Assembly (NCBI GenBank): GCA_020854055.1
Contig: JADZGD010000085.1
Span: 1 to 64,000, forward strand
Direction of reading: 5' to 3'
DNA: 64,000 bases
Source of the DNA: Bryobacterales bacterium
Lineage (GTDB): Bacteria > Acidobacteriota > Terriglobia > Bryobacterales > Bryobacteraceae
Of the stretch, positions 1 to 9,289 are shown piece by piece (within the stretch, counting starts at the first letter, position 1; every line of letters starts with the position of its first letter). The notes below the pieces were generated by a model, which saw only the letters and a program-made list of their open reading frames with translations, was not told the DNA's origin and searched no databases. A program made the position numbers and the translations under genes.

Positions 1-1265
1 GCCCGTACCGGAACCGCGGCGTGGCCGAAAACCTGGACCTGTTTGAGCGCATGCGCGCCGGCGAGTTTCCCGATGGGAGCCGCACGCTCCGCGCGAAGAT
101 CGACATGGCGTCGCCCAACCTGAACCTACGCGACCCGGTGATGTACCGTATCCTGCACGCCAGGCATCATCGCACGGGAGACAAGTGGTGCATCTACCCG
201 ATGTACGACTATACGCACGGCCAGTCGGATTCGATCGAGGGTATCACGCACTCCATCTGCACGCTGGAATTCGAAGATCACCGCCCCCTTTATGACTGGT
301 TCATCGAGGCGCTGGGTATCTACCACCCGCAACAAATCGAATTCGACCGCCTCAACCTGACCCACACATTGTTGAGCAAACGCCGCCTGCTGCAACTGGT
401 GCGCGACGGCCACGTCAGCGGCTGGGACGATCCGCGCATGCCGACATTGTGCGGTGTCCGCCGGCGAGGTTATACGCCGGAGGGCATCCGCAACTTCTGT
501 GAGCGGATCGGCGTTTCCAAGACCAATGGCATCATCGAACTGGGTTTGCTGGAGCATTTCCAGCGCGAAGATCTGAACAAACGGGCGCTACGCGCAATGG
601 CGGTGATCGATCCGTTGAAGGTGGTGATCGATAACTACCCGGACGCGCTGGTGGAGGAAATGGAGGCGGTGAACAACCCGGAAGACGGATCGGCCGGCAC
701 GCGCATGGTGCCGTTTTCCAAGGCGCTCTACATCGAGAAAGCCGACTTTCGCGAAGTGCCGCCCAAAGGCTACTACCGGCTCTCGCCGGGCAAGGAAGTG
801 CGATTGCGCTACGCGTACTTCGTCACCTGCACCGGCGTGGTGAAGAACGACGCCGGTGAAGTGGTGGAGGTGCGCTGCACTTACGATCCGGCTTCCAAGG
901 GCGGCAATTCGCCCGATGGCCGTAAGGTCAAGTCGACCATTCACTGGGTTTCGGCGGCGCACGCGGTAGAGGCGGAAGCGCGGCTTTACGACACGCTGTT
1001 TTCCACCGCGGACCCCAACGAGGAGAGTGAAGGCAAGGATTTCACCGCCAACCTGAATCCGAATTCGCTGGTGGTTGTTCCGGGCGTCAAACTGGAACCC
1101 GGCTTGGCCTCAGCGGCGCCTGGCAGCCGTTACCAGTTCGAGCGCCTGGGCTACTTTTGCGCCGACAAGGACTCGACGCCGGAAAAACCGGTATTCAACC
1201 GTACGGTTGCGTTGCGTGACACGTGGGCCAAAATCGAAAAATCTCAACGGGAGAAGGGCGCCTGA
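1..1265 (+). CDS. glnS: glutaminyl-tRNA synthetase (5' end cut by the window)
   Basis: Class I aminoacyl-tRNA synthetase that charges tRNA-Gln with glutamine in the cytoplasm. The reading frame is open from the first complete codon at position 3, so about 420 C-terminal residues are present; compared with the ~550-residue family the N-terminal part with the HIGH motif lies outside. Visible family signatures are [24 protein letters not shown], the catalytic-core stretch [31 protein letters not shown], and LLSKR as the KMSKS-type loop (VMSKR in E. coli), followed by the anticodon-binding beta-barrel region. GluRS is unlikely because these signatures are those of GlnRS. The downstream carbamoyltransferase starts 4 bases after the stop, so the two are probably cotranscribed. 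Confidence 0.95.
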   Translation, partial: PYRNRGVAENLDLFERMRAGEFPDGSRTLRAKIDMASPNLNLRDPVMYRILHARHHRTGDKWCIYPMYDYTHGQSDSIEGITHSICTLEFEDHRPLYDWFIEALGIYHPQQIEFDRLNLTHTLLSKRRLLQLVRDGHVSGWDDPRMPTLCGVRRRGYTPEGIRNFCERIGVSKTNGIIELGLLEHFQREDLNKRALRAMAVIDPLKVVIDNYPDALVEEMEAVNNPEDGSAGTRMVPFSKALYIEKADFREVPPKGYYRLSPGKEVRLRYAYFVTCTGVVKNDAGEVVEVRCTYDPASKGGNSPDGRKVKSTIHWVSAAHAVEAEARLYDTLFSTADPNEESEGKDFTANLNPNSLVVVPGVKLEPGLASAAPGSRYQFERLGYFCADKDSTPEKPVFNRTVALRDTWAKIEKSQREKGA

Positions 1266-1269
1266 CGCG

Positions 1270-2847
1270 ATGGTGATCCTGGGAATCGGCGGCATCTTGA
1301 ACGACGCCGCCTGTGCATTGATGAAAGACGGCGCGCTGGTGGCGGCCGTGGAGCAGAATAAGATTGCGCGGCGCCGGCGTCCCGGCAAGTTGCCGGAGGA
1401 AGCCATTGAGGCATGCCTGAAGCTGGGTGGCATTTCGGCCGGCCAGGTGGATTCGGTGGCGATCGTGCGGCCATTTTCGGCCGGGCCCGAAGGGATTACC
1501 AATCTGGAATTGCGCGAACATTTTCCCAACAGCCAGATCCTGCTGGTGGAGCATCACGCCGCCCATGCCGCCTCGGCCTACTATGCTTCGCCGTTTACCG
1601 ACGCCGCAGTGCTGACGCTGGACCATTCGGGCGACCTGCGTAGCGGCGCGCTTTGGCGCGGCGAGGGAAACCGGCTGACACTGGACCGGGAACTCTTCTA
1701 CCCCGATTCCCTCGGCGAGGTCTACAGCCGCGTTACCGATCTGCTGGACTTTGAACCGGGCGCCGACGAGCACAAAGTGCAGTGGCTCTCCGCCGCCGGC
1801 ACGAGCCGCCTGACGCAGTTATTTGAAGAAATGCTCGATTCGCGCCACGCCGGCTGGCCGCATATCGACCAGTCCTTTTTCAACGGCGACCGCCACGATC
1901 GTGGAGGTTTCAGCGCGAAGTTCTACCTGGGCGCCGGCCTGGTGGACGGAGCGCAGGTGCCGGCCGCCCTCAAAGCCGATATCGCCGCTGGTGTTCAACA
2001 CGCGGTGGAGGTGATGGCGCGCCGCATGGCCGGCTCGGGAGAGAACCTCTGCCTGGCGGGCGGCGTCATGCTGAATGCGCTACTGGTAGCAGCGCTCGAG
2101 ACTTCGGGCGAGTGGAAGAACGTCTTCGTGCAGCCGGCTGCCGGCAACTCGGGCACCGCCATTGGAGCGGTGCTGCATGCCTGGCACATAATGTTCGGCC
2201 ACGGCGAGCGTACTTCAGTGGGCAACTTCTGCCTGGGGCCGGAGTTCGACGCCGAGCAGATCAAACGGGCGCTCGAGAACTGCAAGCTTCGTTTTCGCTA
2301 TCTGCTGACCTCCGAAGACCTGGTGGATAGCGCCGTTGCCGTTCTCAACAGCCACAAGATCGCCGCCTGGATGCAGGGGCGCATGGAGTTCGGCCCGCGC
2401 GCGCTGGGTAACCGGTCTATTCTGGCTTCCCCGTTGAATCCATACTCCACCGAGAACCTGAATATTTTCATCAAGCACCGTGAGCCGTTCCGCAAGTTTG
2501 CCGCCTCTGTGCCGCTGGAGTTGGCCGCCAGCTACTTCGAAGTCGGATCGAATGCGCGCTTCCTGGCAACCGTCGGACGGGTGCGGCCCGAGCACCGCAA
2601 GACGTTTGAAAGCGCCATTCTCGGCGAAGACATGGTGCGGGTGCATACCGTGTCGCGGGAGGACAATCCCATCTTCTGGCGCCTGCTGCACAAGGCAGGC
2701 GAAGTGACCGGATTACCGGTGCTCTACAATACTTCGTTCAACCTGTTCGGCGATCCGCTGGTGTGCACGCCCCGCGACGCGGTTCGTAGCTTCTACTCTT
2801 CGGGTATCGACGCGATGTTCGTGGGCCACTTCCTGTTGGAGAAGTAG
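1270..2847 (+). CDS. NodU/TobZ-type carbamoyltransferase
   Basis: Predicted 525-residue O-carbamoyltransferase, which in known members transfers a carbamoyl group from carbamoyl phosphate to a hydroxyl of a sugar or antibiotic through an adenylate. The N-terminal kinase-like (TsaD/Kae1-like) domain shows HHAAHAASAYYASPF near residue 94, a following TLDHSGD, and QPAAGNSGTAIGA; the C-terminal domain shows MQGRMEFGPRALGNRS near residue 368 and LYNTSFN. I chose ATG 1270 because GGAG lies at 1250-1253 and homology starts at VILGIGG; an upstream in-frame extension overlaps glnS and does not look like protein of this family. The acceptor is unknown, since no sugar or antibiotic gene adjoins it. Its last 55 bases overlap the 3' end of the convergent MFS gene. 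Confidence 0.9.
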   Translation: MVILGIGGILNDAACALMKDGALVAAVEQNKIARRRRPGKLPEEAIEACLKLGGISAGQVDSVAIVRPFSAGPEGITNLELREHFPNSQILLVEHHAAHAASAYYASPFTDAAVLTLDHSGDLRSGALWRGEGNRLTLDRELFYPDSLGEVYSRVTDLLDFEPGADEHKVQWLSAAGTSRLTQLFEEMLDSRHAGWPHIDQSFFNGDRHDRGGFSAKFYLGAGLVDGAQVPAALKADIAAGVQHAVEVMARRMAGSGENLCLAGGVMLNALLVAALETSGEWKNVFVQPAAGNSGTAIGAVLHAWHIMFGHGERTSVGNFCLGPEFDAEQIKRALENCKLRFRYLLTSEDLVDSAVAVLNSHKIAAWMQGRMEFGPRALGNRSILASPLNPYSTENLNIFIKHREPFRKFAASVPLELAASYFEVGSNARFLATVGRVRPEHRKTFESAILGEDMVRVHTVSREDNPIFWRLLHKAGEVTGLPVLYNTSFNLFGDPLVCTPRDAVRSFYSSGIDAMFVGHFLLEK

Positions 2848-4070
2848 CCATGCGGCCGGGCGCGCGTGTCGCCCAGGAGCCACGCCAGGAAGCCGGCGGC
2901 CGGTACGAGCGCCGCCACCAGAAACGCTGCCTCCCACTGTCCGTGGTCGAACAGCCTGCCGAAGCCCGGCATCGCCAGTGCCACCAGCGCCGACCAGGAG
3001 CCGGCTCCGAGTCCGGCGATCAGTCCGGCATGGCGTGACGAGTACTGACGTGTGGCATAGGTGATCGAGACAATCACGATTCCCGCCGCGACGAACATGC
3101 TGAAGAACAACTCGAGCAGGAGCAGGGGGTAAGACTCAAACCAGGGCGCCGCGGCCAGCGGAAGGCTCAGCAGCGCTTGCAGGCCGAAGAGTATGCGGAA
3201 CGTGCGTTGCTCTGTGGCGCCGCCCAGTACGCGATCCGAGATCCAGCCCCATGCGAAGTAGCCCACCTCCCATCCAAGCGGTGGAATCCAGAGCACGGCT
3301 CCAATCGCCGCCTGTGACTTGCCCAGCGCCTGGCTGAGATAAATGGACGTGCCGTAGATGACAAAGCCCAACGGCAGCGCGCCCAGCGCATAGAGCATCA
3401 TGAAGCCCCAGGTGCGCGGATCGCGCACGCTCGGACCCGCAACCGATTCCCCACCAGCCGCCTGACAGGTCCGCGACGGCCGCCGCGCCAGATCTTTTCT
3501 CCGGCACAGGATTGACCACTGAACGAGCCATGCCGCGCCGATCATGCCGGTAAACCAGAAGGCCGCCCTCCAGCCGAAATGAATGAAGATCGGCGTCACG
3601 ATGATCGGCGTGATGATCGCGCCCAGTGAGCCGCCGCTGTAGGAAATGGCGATGCCGCGCGAGCGCTTCAGTGGCGGCAGGGTCTGAACCACCGTCCGTA
3701 GTCCGCCTGGGAATGTTGCCCCTTCGCCGAATCCCAGCATCGCGCGGGCGATGGCGAAGCTCCAGAAGCCGGTCGCGAAGGCGTGGGAAAGCGAGGCGAT
3801 CGACCAGAATCCGACCGCCAGTGTCATCCCGACGCGCAGGCCGGCACGGTCCAGAAATCTTCCCCACAGTGGATTACCCGCCATATAGGCGATAGAGAAG
3901 GCGGAGATGACGATGCCGTACTGCTCCCCCGTGAGGTGCGTTTCCTTGAGGATCGTCGGTGCCAGCAGAGCCAGCGTGACACGGTCGATGTAGCTGATTA
4001 GCGACACCAGCATCATCGACACCGTGGGAATCCACGTGTTTAAGCGACGCCCCCCTGTACTCAAGCACAA
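2793..4070 (-). CDS. MFS transporter, ACS (sugar-acid symporter)-like
   Basis: Major facilitator of about 425 residues with 12 predicted membrane segments. SYIDRVTLALLAPTI in TM1, the GNPLWGRFLDRAG loop after TM2, and GFGEGATFPGG in TM4 are typical of the anion:cation symporter branch, which takes up hexuronates, galactonate and other organic anions. A central charged loop (CRRKDLARRP) separates the two six-helix halves. The start is uncertain: TTG 4070 gives a short N-terminus before TM1, no clear ribosome site precedes it, and ATG 4016 would cut into TM1. It is divergent from the AraA-like isomerase, which suggests that the pair imports and isomerises a sugar or sugar acid; the substrate is inferred only. 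Its 3' end overlaps the carbamoyltransferase gene tail to tail. Confidence 0.88.
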   Translation of the reverse strand: MCLSTGGRRLNTWIPTVSMMLVSLISYIDRVTLALLAPTILKETHLTGEQYGIVISAFSIAYMAGNPLWGRFLDRAGLRVGMTLAVGFWSIASLSHAFATGFWSFAIARAMLGFGEGATFPGGLRTVVQTLPPLKRSRGIAISYSGGSLGAIITPIIVTPIFIHFGWRAAFWFTGMIGAAWLVQWSILCRRKDLARRPSRTCQAAGGESVAGPSVRDPRTWGFMMLYALGALPLGFVIYGTSIYLSQALGKSQAAIGAVLWIPPLGWEVGYFAWGWISDRVLGGATEQRTFRILFGLQALLSLPLAAAPWFESYPLLLLELFFSMFVAAGIVIVSITYATRQYSSRHAGLIAGLGAGSWSALVALAMPGFGRLFDHGQWEAAFLVAALVPAAGFLAWLLGDTRARPHGYFSNRKWPTNIASIPEE

Positions 4071-4148
4071 GCATCATATCAACAGCCACGCCGGCAGGAA
4101 AATCAGTAAGATCGAAGTGCAGTTGATCGGGAGCGTACACACACAACC

Positions 4149-5594
4149 ATGAAGAATGTAACAGTCCAGGTGCGCCGGAGTATTGGGCAGGCGGGTGGCG
4201 TCCGCTGCCGGGTGGGCGTTTTCGGGATCGGGTTGGCCGCCTACTGGCCGCAGTTCCCCGGCCTGCGGGAACGCCTGATTGGCTATCAGGACGAAGTGGA
4301 GCGGCGGTTGTCTGCCTTCGGGGCCGATATTGTCTCGGTGGGCCTGATCGACGACGCTCATAGCGCCCGCCGGGCCGGAGAGCTGCTGGCAGCCGAGGGC
4401 GCCGATCTGTTGGTCTGCTATGTAGGAACCTATGCCACCTCCAGCCAGGTGTTACCTATCGTGCAGCAGGCCAAGGTGCGAGTGCTGGTGCTGAATCTTC
4501 AGCCGGTGGAGGCGCTCGATTACGAAAACACCGATACTGGCGAATGGCTGGCCAACTGCTGTACCTGCCCGGTACCCGAAATCTCGAATGCCTTTAACCG
4601 GGCGCGCATTCCCTTCCAGGTGGTCTCCGGCATGTTGTTCGATGATGCTTCCTGGACCGCTGTCGGCGAATGGTGCCAGGCGGCTTCGGCCGTGCGGGCT
4701 TTGCGGCAGTCACGCATTGGCTTTCTCGGCCATACCTATCCGGGAATGCTCGACATGTACTCGGACTTCACCATGGTTCACGCCGCGATGGGCGCGCACG
4801 TGGAAGTGTTGGAGATGTGCGATCTCGCAAAGCGCGTTCCCGAATCGGGTGACGCGGAGGTAGCGGCCAAACTGGATGAGGCCCGGGCACGCTTCGAGAT
4901 CGCCAGCGACGTTCCACCAGGCGATTTACAGTGGGCGGCACAGGTGGCCGTGGGGCTGGACCGGTTGGTGGGGGACTTCGATCTTCAGGGGCTCACCTAC
5001 TACTACCGCGGCCTGGATGGCAACGAGTACGAACGCCTGGGAGCCGGGTTGATTCTGGGCAACTCACTGCTCACCGCGCGCGGCATCCCCGCCAGCGGCG
5101 AGGGTGATCTGAAGACCTGCATCGCCATGCTGCTGATGGACCGCCTGGCCGCCGGCGGCTCCTACACGGAATTTTACGCCATGGACTTCCGTGAGAACTT
5201 CGTACTGATGGGCCACGATGGCCCCGGCCACATCGCCATCAGCGACTACAAGCCCGTCCTGCGAGGACTCGGCTTGTACCATGGCAAGCGTGGTTTCGGC
5301 GTCTCGGTCGAGTTCAAGGTGAAGACCGGACCGGTTACCATTGCCGGCCTGACGCAGGTGGCGGGGGGTGCGTTCAAGTTCCTGGGCGCAGAAGGTGAAT
5401 CGATTCCCGGACCCATTCTCCGCATTGGGAACACCAATTCGCGGTTGCGCTTCGGTTTGCCGCCGGCGGCGTTTGTCGATCGCTGGTGCGCCGAAGCGCC
5501 GACGCATCACTGCGCGCTCGGGGTGGGCCACAAGCTGGGACACTTCCGCAAGATCGCCACGCTACTCGATATCCCGCTGGCCGAAATCGGCTAG
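4149..5594 (+). CDS. L-arabinose/L-fucose isomerase family protein
   Basis: Cytoplasmic 481-residue sugar isomerase-like protein. Known relatives interconvert aldose and ketose with Mn2+. Metal and catalytic residues of the AraA fold can be traced at the expected spacing: Glu in ASGEGDLKT (~317), Glu in YTEFYAMDF (~338), His in LMGHDGPGH (~355) and His in THHCALGVGH (~452), against 306, 333, 350 and 450 in E. coli AraA. The overall sequence is not close enough to classical AraA for me to name the substrate. The gene is divergent from an ACS-type transporter across a 78-base intergenic region. No strong ribosome site precedes ATG 4149, but the ~15 extra N-terminal residues are tolerable. Confidence 0.82.
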   Translation: MKNVTVQVRRSIGQAGGVRCRVGVFGIGLAAYWPQFPGLRERLIGYQDEVERRLSAFGADIVSVGLIDDAHSARRAGELLAAEGADLLVCYVGTYATSSQVLPIVQQAKVRVLVLNLQPVEALDYENTDTGEWLANCCTCPVPEISNAFNRARIPFQVVSGMLFDDASWTAVGEWCQAASAVRALRQSRIGFLGHTYPGMLDMYSDFTMVHAAMGAHVEVLEMCDLAKRVPESGDAEVAAKLDEARARFEIASDVPPGDLQWAAQVAVGLDRLVGDFDLQGLTYYYRGLDGNEYERLGAGLILGNSLLTARGIPASGEGDLKTCIAMLLMDRLAAGGSYTEFYAMDFRENFVLMGHDGPGHIAISDYKPVLRGLGLYHGKRGFGVSVEFKVKTGPVTIAGLTQVAGGAFKFLGAEGESIPGPILRIGNTNSRLRFGLPPAAFVDRWCAEAPTHHCALGVGHKLGHFRKIATLLDIPLAEIG

Positions 5595-6187
5595 CGCCGC
5601 TCCACCAAAAACTCGATGCTCTCGACGGCCAGGTCGTGAATCCGGCGCGCCAGCGTGGGGAACTTCATTAGCTCGGACTCGCCGCGCAGCCGCGCAGCCG
5701 CTGAGGGCCTAACCACCAGCCGGTAACGGTCGGCGCGGTCGCGGTAAGAGTACTCCACGTAGACGGGAGCCTCTTCGCCGATCAGTTCCATGAGTGTGTC
5801 CCAGAAGGTCCGGCGCCGGAAGAGACGGTGCCCGAGGGCGGCCTCACGGGGAAACTCCACACGCTGGCTCGCGGCGCGCAGGATTACCCGGGCGCAGCAC
5901 TGCCGGTCGAATGGCCGGCCGGGATCGGAATCGGGAAAGCTCCGCAACAGGACGGTCAGCTCCTCGATCCCGGCATGGTGAGGCTCCCATCGGTAGCGTG
6001 TGCCTCCGCTGATGAAGGAACCGCGCCGCAGCGTGGCATGAATCCGCTGGTGGTCCTTGCCCGTCACTGCCAGGATCTCTTCGATCAGTTCGCCGAACGG
6101 CATCTGGCGAACGACTACCGGCGTAATGGCGATCGCCTCGGCGCCCTCCGAACTCAGCTTGACGCGAATCGTTTCCGGCAGAGGCAT
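5591..6187 (-). CDS. conserved hypothetical protein
   Basis: 198-residue protein that I do not recognise. It has no signal peptide or membrane segment, is rich in Arg and Glu, and is likely cytosolic. A SSEGAEAIAITPVVVRQMPF region followed by LIEEILAVTGKD could be a small alpha/beta domain. It begins 9 bases after the stop of the TIM-barrel gene at 6197 on the same strand, so the two probably form an operon, and it ends with a 4-base overlap into the convergent isomerase gene. Codon use resembles its neighbours, so it is unlikely to be spurious. Confidence 0.7.
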   Translation of the reverse strand: MPLPETIRVKLSSEGAEAIAITPVVVRQMPFGELIEEILAVTGKDHQRIHATLRRGSFISGGTRYRWEPHHAGIEELTVLLRSFPDSDPGRPFDRQCCARVILRAASQRVEFPREAALGHRLFRRRTFWDTLMELIGEEAPVYVEYSYRDRADRYRLVVRPSAAARLRGESELMKFPTLARRIHDLAVESIEFLVERR

Positions 6188-6196
6188 GAGGCTGAT

Positions 6197-7285
6197 TTAG
6201 GTCCTCCAGCGGATTCCAAGGCCGAGCGTATGGCGGGCATAGTTGAGGCTGCGTTCAAGGTCGTTCTTTTGTTGCAGTTTCAGGGCCGCCTGGAATTCAG
6301 GCGGCTGGGGGCCGGCGCCGGCGATCATCATCGGTCCCTGGTAGGGATGGCCCTTTTTTGCCAGCGCCAGGAAGCGCGCGAAGCCGGCCGCCCGTTTATT
6401 CGGGAACGCCCTCCAGTACTCCGGCTCCAGATAGGGCAACACCGACGGCGGGCGCCCGGTGATAATTTCCAGTTGAATGGAAGCCTGTGGGCACACCTGC
6501 TTGAACCGGATGAGAAACTTCTGAAAATCGATGCTGCCATCGCCCAACGCCACCCACTGAAACGCCGCGCCGCGAGGGTGTTCGTAAACGGCCGAGTCGC
6601 GAAAGTGCGTCGTCAGGACGTAAGGACCTAATACCTCCAGCGTCAGCTCCGGGTCTTCCAACACCCACATCGGATTGCCCGCGTCCAGGCAGGAGCCGAC
6701 ATAGTCTTTTCCTGCCTCCTCGATAATCGTCTTTACCTCGCGCGCTTCGAGATCTCCGCTGTGGTTCTCGACCGCGATCTTGACGCCGGTATCCAGCGCT
6801 TCGTTGCGTGCCGACCGGAGCGCCTTGATCATCGCCTCCATGTGCGCTTCAATCGGCAGCGAACCATGCCGTTCCGCCTGGCTGCCCATGAAGCAGCGCA
6901 TGGATCCGGCGCCTACGGCTTTGGCGGTGCGCAGTCCCCGAACCAGATACTCACGCGGAGTCCCCACTCGAGGATTGAAGCTGCGCGAGGTGGGGCACAC
7001 ACTGCCGATGCCGGCATCGATCCGGATGCCGAGGCTGCGGGCGCGGTCGCGAACCTTCGCCAGGTAGGGCGGCTCCAGGCTTTCGAATTCGTCAATGCTG
7101 GAGATCTGGATCGCATCCAGTTTCTGGCTGCCGGCATAGTCGAGCAGTTCGAGCGCCTTCCATTTGTAATCGCGAATGGAATACGTGTCGATACCGAGAC
7201 GGACTCCGTCCCCGGTTGGAGCCGGCGCGGCGACGCCGGCGGAAACGGCGCCGGCAGCCGACTGCAGGAAAGTGCGGCGATGCAT
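6197..7285 (-). CDS. exported sugar phosphate isomerase/epimerase-like TIM-barrel protein
   Basis: Predicted 362-residue xylose-isomerase-like (AP endonuclease 2 fold) protein. The N-terminus MHRRTFLQSAAGAVSAG resembles a Tat-type leader with a single RR pair, typical of the exported members abundant in Acidobacteria and Planctomycetes. Barrel signatures include LGIDTYSIRDY, a metal-ligand Glu in KIAVENHSGDL, GSCLDAGN and THFRDSAV, then IQLEIITGR with a second acidic ligand. I prefer ATG 7285 over GTG 7297 because the leader then begins with MHRR. Substrate and reaction are unknown; relatives are annotated as sugar epimerases or isomerases. It is probably cotranscribed with the unknown gene at 5591. 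Confidence 0.8.
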   Translation of the reverse strand: MHRRTFLQSAAGAVSAGVAAPAPTGDGVRLGIDTYSIRDYKWKALELLDYAGSQKLDAIQISSIDEFESLEPPYLAKVRDRARSLGIRIDAGIGSVCPTSRSFNPRVGTPREYLVRGLRTAKAVGAGSMRCFMGSQAERHGSLPIEAHMEAMIKALRSARNEALDTGVKIAVENHSGDLEAREVKTIIEEAGKDYVGSCLDAGNPMWVLEDPELTLEVLGPYVLTTHFRDSAVYEHPRGAAFQWVALGDGSIDFQKFLIRFKQVCPQASIQLEIITGRPPSVLPYLEPEYWRAFPNKRAAGFARFLALAKKGHPYQGPMMIAGAGPQPPEFQAALKLQQKNDLERSLNYARHTLGLGIRWRT

Positions 7286-7342
7286 GGGAGACACCACCCG
7301 AATTATAACTGTTCACGCACGGCGGCTATTATGAAAGCGGAT

Positions 7343-8875
7343 ATGCCACGGTACGCCGCCATCGACATCGGCAGCAATTCGGTTCGCCTGCTGGTTGCTG
7401 AGACCCTAGCCGATGGGCCGCCCAGAACGCTGGCCGAAGAGCGCCGGGTAATGCGGGTTGGTTCGGGCGTCTTTCGGGACGGCGCCATCGGCAACGATAC
7501 CATGGCGGCAGTGTGCGACCTGCTGCGGACGATGGCGGTAACCTACCGCGGCCTGGACGTGCTGGCGGTCCGTGCCGTGGCCACCAGCGCCGTTCGCGAC
7601 GCCACCAATCAGCAGGAGTTCATCGAGCGCGCTTCGGACGCCGCCGCCACGCCGGTCGAGATCATCTCCGGGCAGGAAGAAGCGCGCCTGATCCATCTTG
7701 GCGTGCAGTCACAATGGCCTCACCCGGGCCGGCGCATCCTGATCATCGACGTCGGCGGCGGCAGCGCCGAGTTCATTCTCTCTGAAGACCAGCGGGTGAA
7801 GGCTGCCTTCTCCCGGCCCCTCGGCGCGGTGCGGCTGACCGAAGCCTTCCTGAAGCACGATCCTCCCGCGCCGTTGGAATTGCACCAGATGGAGGAATAT
7901 ATCACCGAGAAACTGGCCGCGCCGTTCCGCCGTTTCGGCGCGTTGCCGTTTGACCGGGTAATTGCTACGTCGGCTTCGGCCGCCGCCGTGGTTTCGGCGG
8001 TGAACAGGATCTCGCGCCAGAGCCGCGATGCGGCCAACCGAAGGAGGGCCTCGGCGGCGCAGGTTCGCCGTATCTATCGCCTGCTGGCCGGATGGAACCT
8101 GGCGGCGCGCCGCAAGACGCCGGGAATCGGACCGCGGCGTGCCGAGATCATTGTCGCCGGCGCCGCCGTCTTTACGCTCGCCGCCGCCGGCCTGCATCTT
8201 GGCTCGCTCTATTATTCGACGGCTGGCGTGCGCGACGGCGTCATCGCCGACCTGGCACGGCGTGGAGCGGGCAGCGAGCGGTCACGCCTCGACGGTGACC
8301 AGCGGCGTGTGGTTGAGGACATGGCGCGCCACTACGGGGTACCACTGAAACACGCCGCCAAGGTGGCGGCGCTATCACGCGCTCTCTTTGATGCGCTCCA
8401 ACCGTTGCACGGGCTGCCGCCTGAACAGGGAAGGCTGCTCGAGGCCGCGGGCTACTTGCACGATGTGGGCCACTATGTCAGCGACACGGCACACCACAAG
8501 CATTCGGCGTACCTGGTGGCCAATTCCGACATGCCAGGATTCACGCGTCCACAGAGCGCGATGATCGCGCTGCTGTGCCGGTTTCATCGCAAGTCGATGC
8601 CTGGTATGCGTCACGATTTCTATCAGGCGCTTGATCCGGAGAGCAGGCGCACCATTCTGCTGTTGACGCCGCTGTTGCGGCTGGCCGACAGCCTGGACCG
8701 CAGCCATGACCAGCGAGTGGACGCAATTGCCGTCCAACTGCGTGAGGATGTGGTGGTGTTGGCGCTCAACGCAAGGCTGGACACGGACCTCGAACAGTGG
8801 GCGGCGGAGCGCATTGTGGCCCAGTTTCGGGCGATCTATGGCAAGCCCCTTATCATTACCAAAGCGCGGCGGTGA
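7343..8875 (+). CDS. ppx: Ppx/GppA phosphatase with C-terminal HD domain
   Basis: Predicted exopolyphosphatase / guanosine pentaphosphate phosphatase of about 510 residues. The ASKHA-fold N-terminal half has the phosphate-binding loops AAIDIGSNSVRLLV (residues ~4-17) and IIDVGGGSAEFIL (~133), with an Arg-rich hinge around NRRRASAAQVRR. The C-terminal half is an HD-type helical domain with YLHDVGHY near residue 371 and a following HHKHSAYL. Two starts are possible, ATG 7331 and ATG 7343; I use the second because GAAAGCGG lies just upstream. The next two genes encode the halves of a CHAD domain, a polyphosphate-binding fold, which supports a role in polyphosphate turnover rather than (p)ppGpp alone. 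Confidence 0.92.
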   Translation: MPRYAAIDIGSNSVRLLVAETLADGPPRTLAEERRVMRVGSGVFRDGAIGNDTMAAVCDLLRTMAVTYRGLDVLAVRAVATSAVRDATNQQEFIERASDAAATPVEIISGQEEARLIHLGVQSQWPHPGRRILIIDVGGGSAEFILSEDQRVKAAFSRPLGAVRLTEAFLKHDPPAPLELHQMEEYITEKLAAPFRRFGALPFDRVIATSASAAAVVSAVNRISRQSRDAANRRRASAAQVRRIYRLLAGWNLAARRKTPGIGPRRAEIIVAGAAVFTLAAAGLHLGSLYYSTAGVRDGVIADLARRGAGSERSRLDGDQRRVVEDMARHYGVPLKHAAKVAALSRALFDALQPLHGLPPEQGRLLEAAGYLHDVGHYVSDTAHHKHSAYLVANSDMPGFTRPQSAMIALLCRFHRKSMPGMRHDFYQALDPESRRTILLLTPLLRLADSLDRSHDQRVDAIAVQLREDVVVLALNARLDTDLEQWAAERIVAQFRAIYGKPLIITKARR

Positions 8876-8881
8876 CGATTG

Positions 8882-9289
8882 ATGCAACGGTTTGTGCGGC
8901 AGCAGGTAGCGGAACTGATTGAGCGGCTGGCACTGGAGATGCAAGCCGCCGGCAATACCCTTGACACCGCTCAGGTTCACCGGCTGCGGGTAGCGGCCCG
9001 CCGGCTTTCCACCGCGCTACGCGTATTCGGAGAGTTCGTTCGCCCGAAAGCGGCTCGCAAGGTGCGGCGCGTTCTCCGCGAGCTGATGCGGGCGTCCGCT
9101 CCGCTGCGCGACCGTGACATCGCCATTGGACTACTGGGAGAGTGTGGCGCGCGGGACGGCGATGCGCGGTTGGTGGCGCTTGCCGGTGAGCGGAGTGAGG
9201 CTGAATTCCAACTCGTCTCGATGTTGAAGCCGCTCGCGGAGAGGGGCGTTGCGGCCAGGTGGCGGCAGCGCCTGGAGCTTTCCAAATGA
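8882..9289 (+). CDS. CHAD-domain protein, N-terminal half
   Basis: 135-residue helical, strongly basic protein. Helices carry the CHAD pattern VHRLRVAARRLSTALRVF, then PLRDRDIAI, which in known CHAD proteins contribute His/Arg/Lys side chains that bind polyphosphate. A full CHAD domain is about 250-300 residues with two such repeats, so this is only the first half. It starts 6 bases after ppx and ends in an ATGA overlap with the second half at 9286. Either the domain is made as two chains by coupled translation, or a one-base change split an ancestral gene. TTG 8879 is an alternative start one codon upstream. Confidence 0.8.
   Translation: MQRFVRQQVAELIERLALEMQAAGNTLDTAQVHRLRVAARRLSTALRVFGEFVRPKAARKVRRVLRELMRASAPLRDRDIAIGLLGECGARDGDARLVALAGERSEAEFQLVSMLKPLAERGVAARWRQRLELSK

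Noticed and set aside
1075..1269. N-terminal extension of the carbamoyltransferase
   Set aside because: It lies within glnS in another frame and reads as Arg-rich shadow sequence; ATG 1270 has a ribosome site.
6761..7330. Upstream extension of ppx over the TIM-barrel gene
   Set aside because: The frame is open, but the sequence is antisense to a clear gene and has no Ppx similarity; ASKHA homology starts at the MPRYAAIDIGS residues.
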